Origin: Apostichopus californicus
Lineage: Eukaryota > Echinodermata > Holothuroidea > Aspidochirotida > Stichopodidae
Assembly: GCA_020650975.1 (NCBI GenBank)
Contig: JAIPMN010001824.1
Location: 1 to 48,762, forward strand
Direction: 5' to 3'
Length of the DNA stretch: 48,762 nt
Shown: in pieces, positions 48,508 through 48,762 of the stretch
How positions within the stretch are numbered: position 1 is the stretch's first letter
Layout of the letters: the number at the start of each line of letters is the position of its first letter
Position numbers and translations under genes: made by a program
Notes under the pieces: generated by a model
Seen by the model: only the letters and a program-made list of their open reading frames with translations
What the model was told of the DNA's origin: nothing
The model's database searches: none

Positions 48508-48738
48508 GATTCTGCACAGGATAATTCTTCTTGTTGCCAGTTGCCAACGTTGGTCGTGCTTCATGTCGTTCTTTGGTCCTTCGTTACAGCGTGGGTATTT
48601 ATCACAGCAGACGGCAGCACCGAAGAACGATGTCCTTACGAAATAGATGAACAAGGGAAAATCCCGTACTCTATTTTACAATTTTCTATACGGCGGCCCA
48701 AAGAGCACAACAGAAAAGTATTTTCATCTCGAATTTAA
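48508..48738 (+). CDS. Possible exon of a divergent gene (partial, uncertain)
   Basis: A CpG-rich stretch, unlike the surrounding AT-rich DNA, is open for about 77 codons to a TAA. It reads a hydrophobic run (LPTLVVLHVVLWSFVTAWVF) followed by a polar segment, which resembles a signal peptide or membrane anchor. There is no ATG in this frame. Two other frames carry ATGs with short or open readings, including one that runs off the window from 48648. An acceptor-like TTCTTGTTGCCAG precedes 48541. The frame and the reality of the exon are undecided. Confidence 0.25.
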   Translation, partial: DSAQDNSSCCQLPTLVVLHVVLWSFVTAWVFITADGSTEERCPYEIDEQGKIPYSILQFSIRRPKEHNRKVFSSRI

Positions 48739-48762
48739 GACTTGTTATTTATATATATGTTT

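Noticed and set aside
1..48762. CRISPR arrays or prokaryotic operons
   Set aside because: The repeats are head-to-tail minisatellites without unique spacers, and the genes are split by spliceosomal introns.

Overview
The window looks like nuclear DNA of a marine invertebrate animal, probably a deuterostome such as an echinoderm. It is AT-rich, with short phased exons inside long introns, standard GT-AG splice sites, tRNA-derived SINEs, hAT-like and TTAA-target DNA transposons, and about a dozen minisatellite arrays. The species assignment is inference only. Two runs of ten Ns (20262-20271 and 31047-31056) are assembly gaps inside tandem arrays.

One large gene on the minus strand dominates. 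Its coding exons run from about 46.9 kb down to 1.6 kb, and the 3' end lies off the left edge. I joined 15 coding exons by hand, and every junction keeps the frame. The product has an acidic, probably disordered N-terminal half, a pleckstrin homology (PH) domain (exons at 14438-14223, 13692-13600, 11108-10983) and a C-terminal actin-related (ARP) domain (exons from 10238 down to 1608). I know of no named human protein with this PH-plus-ARP architecture. Several actin nucleotide-pocket residues are changed. Three alternative first coding exons (46876, 28508 and 18478) all end in phase 0 and can each join the common body.

Layout from the left: 1-830 AT-rich array; 1.6-10.2 kb ARP exons, with two tandem arrays (3.6-4.3 kb and 5.7-6.75 kb) that appear to be expanded copies of exon/intron junctions, and a tandem duplication that copies the start of the first ARP exon; 10.9-14.4 kb PH exons with a 38-bp array and a SINE next to splice sites; 16.9-17.8 kb large acidic exon; 18.5 kb short alternative first exon; 19.3-21.1 kb 50-bp array; 22.2 kb a second tRNA-like SINE; 22.8-23.7 kb 53-bp array; 24.0-24.2 kb common exon; 26.3-26.7 kb TTAA MITE; 27.2-28.5 kb alternative 451-codon first exon; 30-32.2 kb two arrays; 33.8-35.3 kb Kolobok-like element; 35.4-36.2 kb degenerate array; 36.3-37.8 kb hAT-like element with perfect 8-bp target duplications; 40.9 kb second SINE copy; 41.3-41.4 kb exon; 42.3-42.8 kb small inverted-repeat element; 43.7-45.2 kb 45-bp array; 45.4-45.5 kb 137-bp palindrome; 46.85-46.88 kb first coding exon. 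A CpG-rich, exon-like segment at 48.5 kb on the plus strand may belong to a divergent neighbour.
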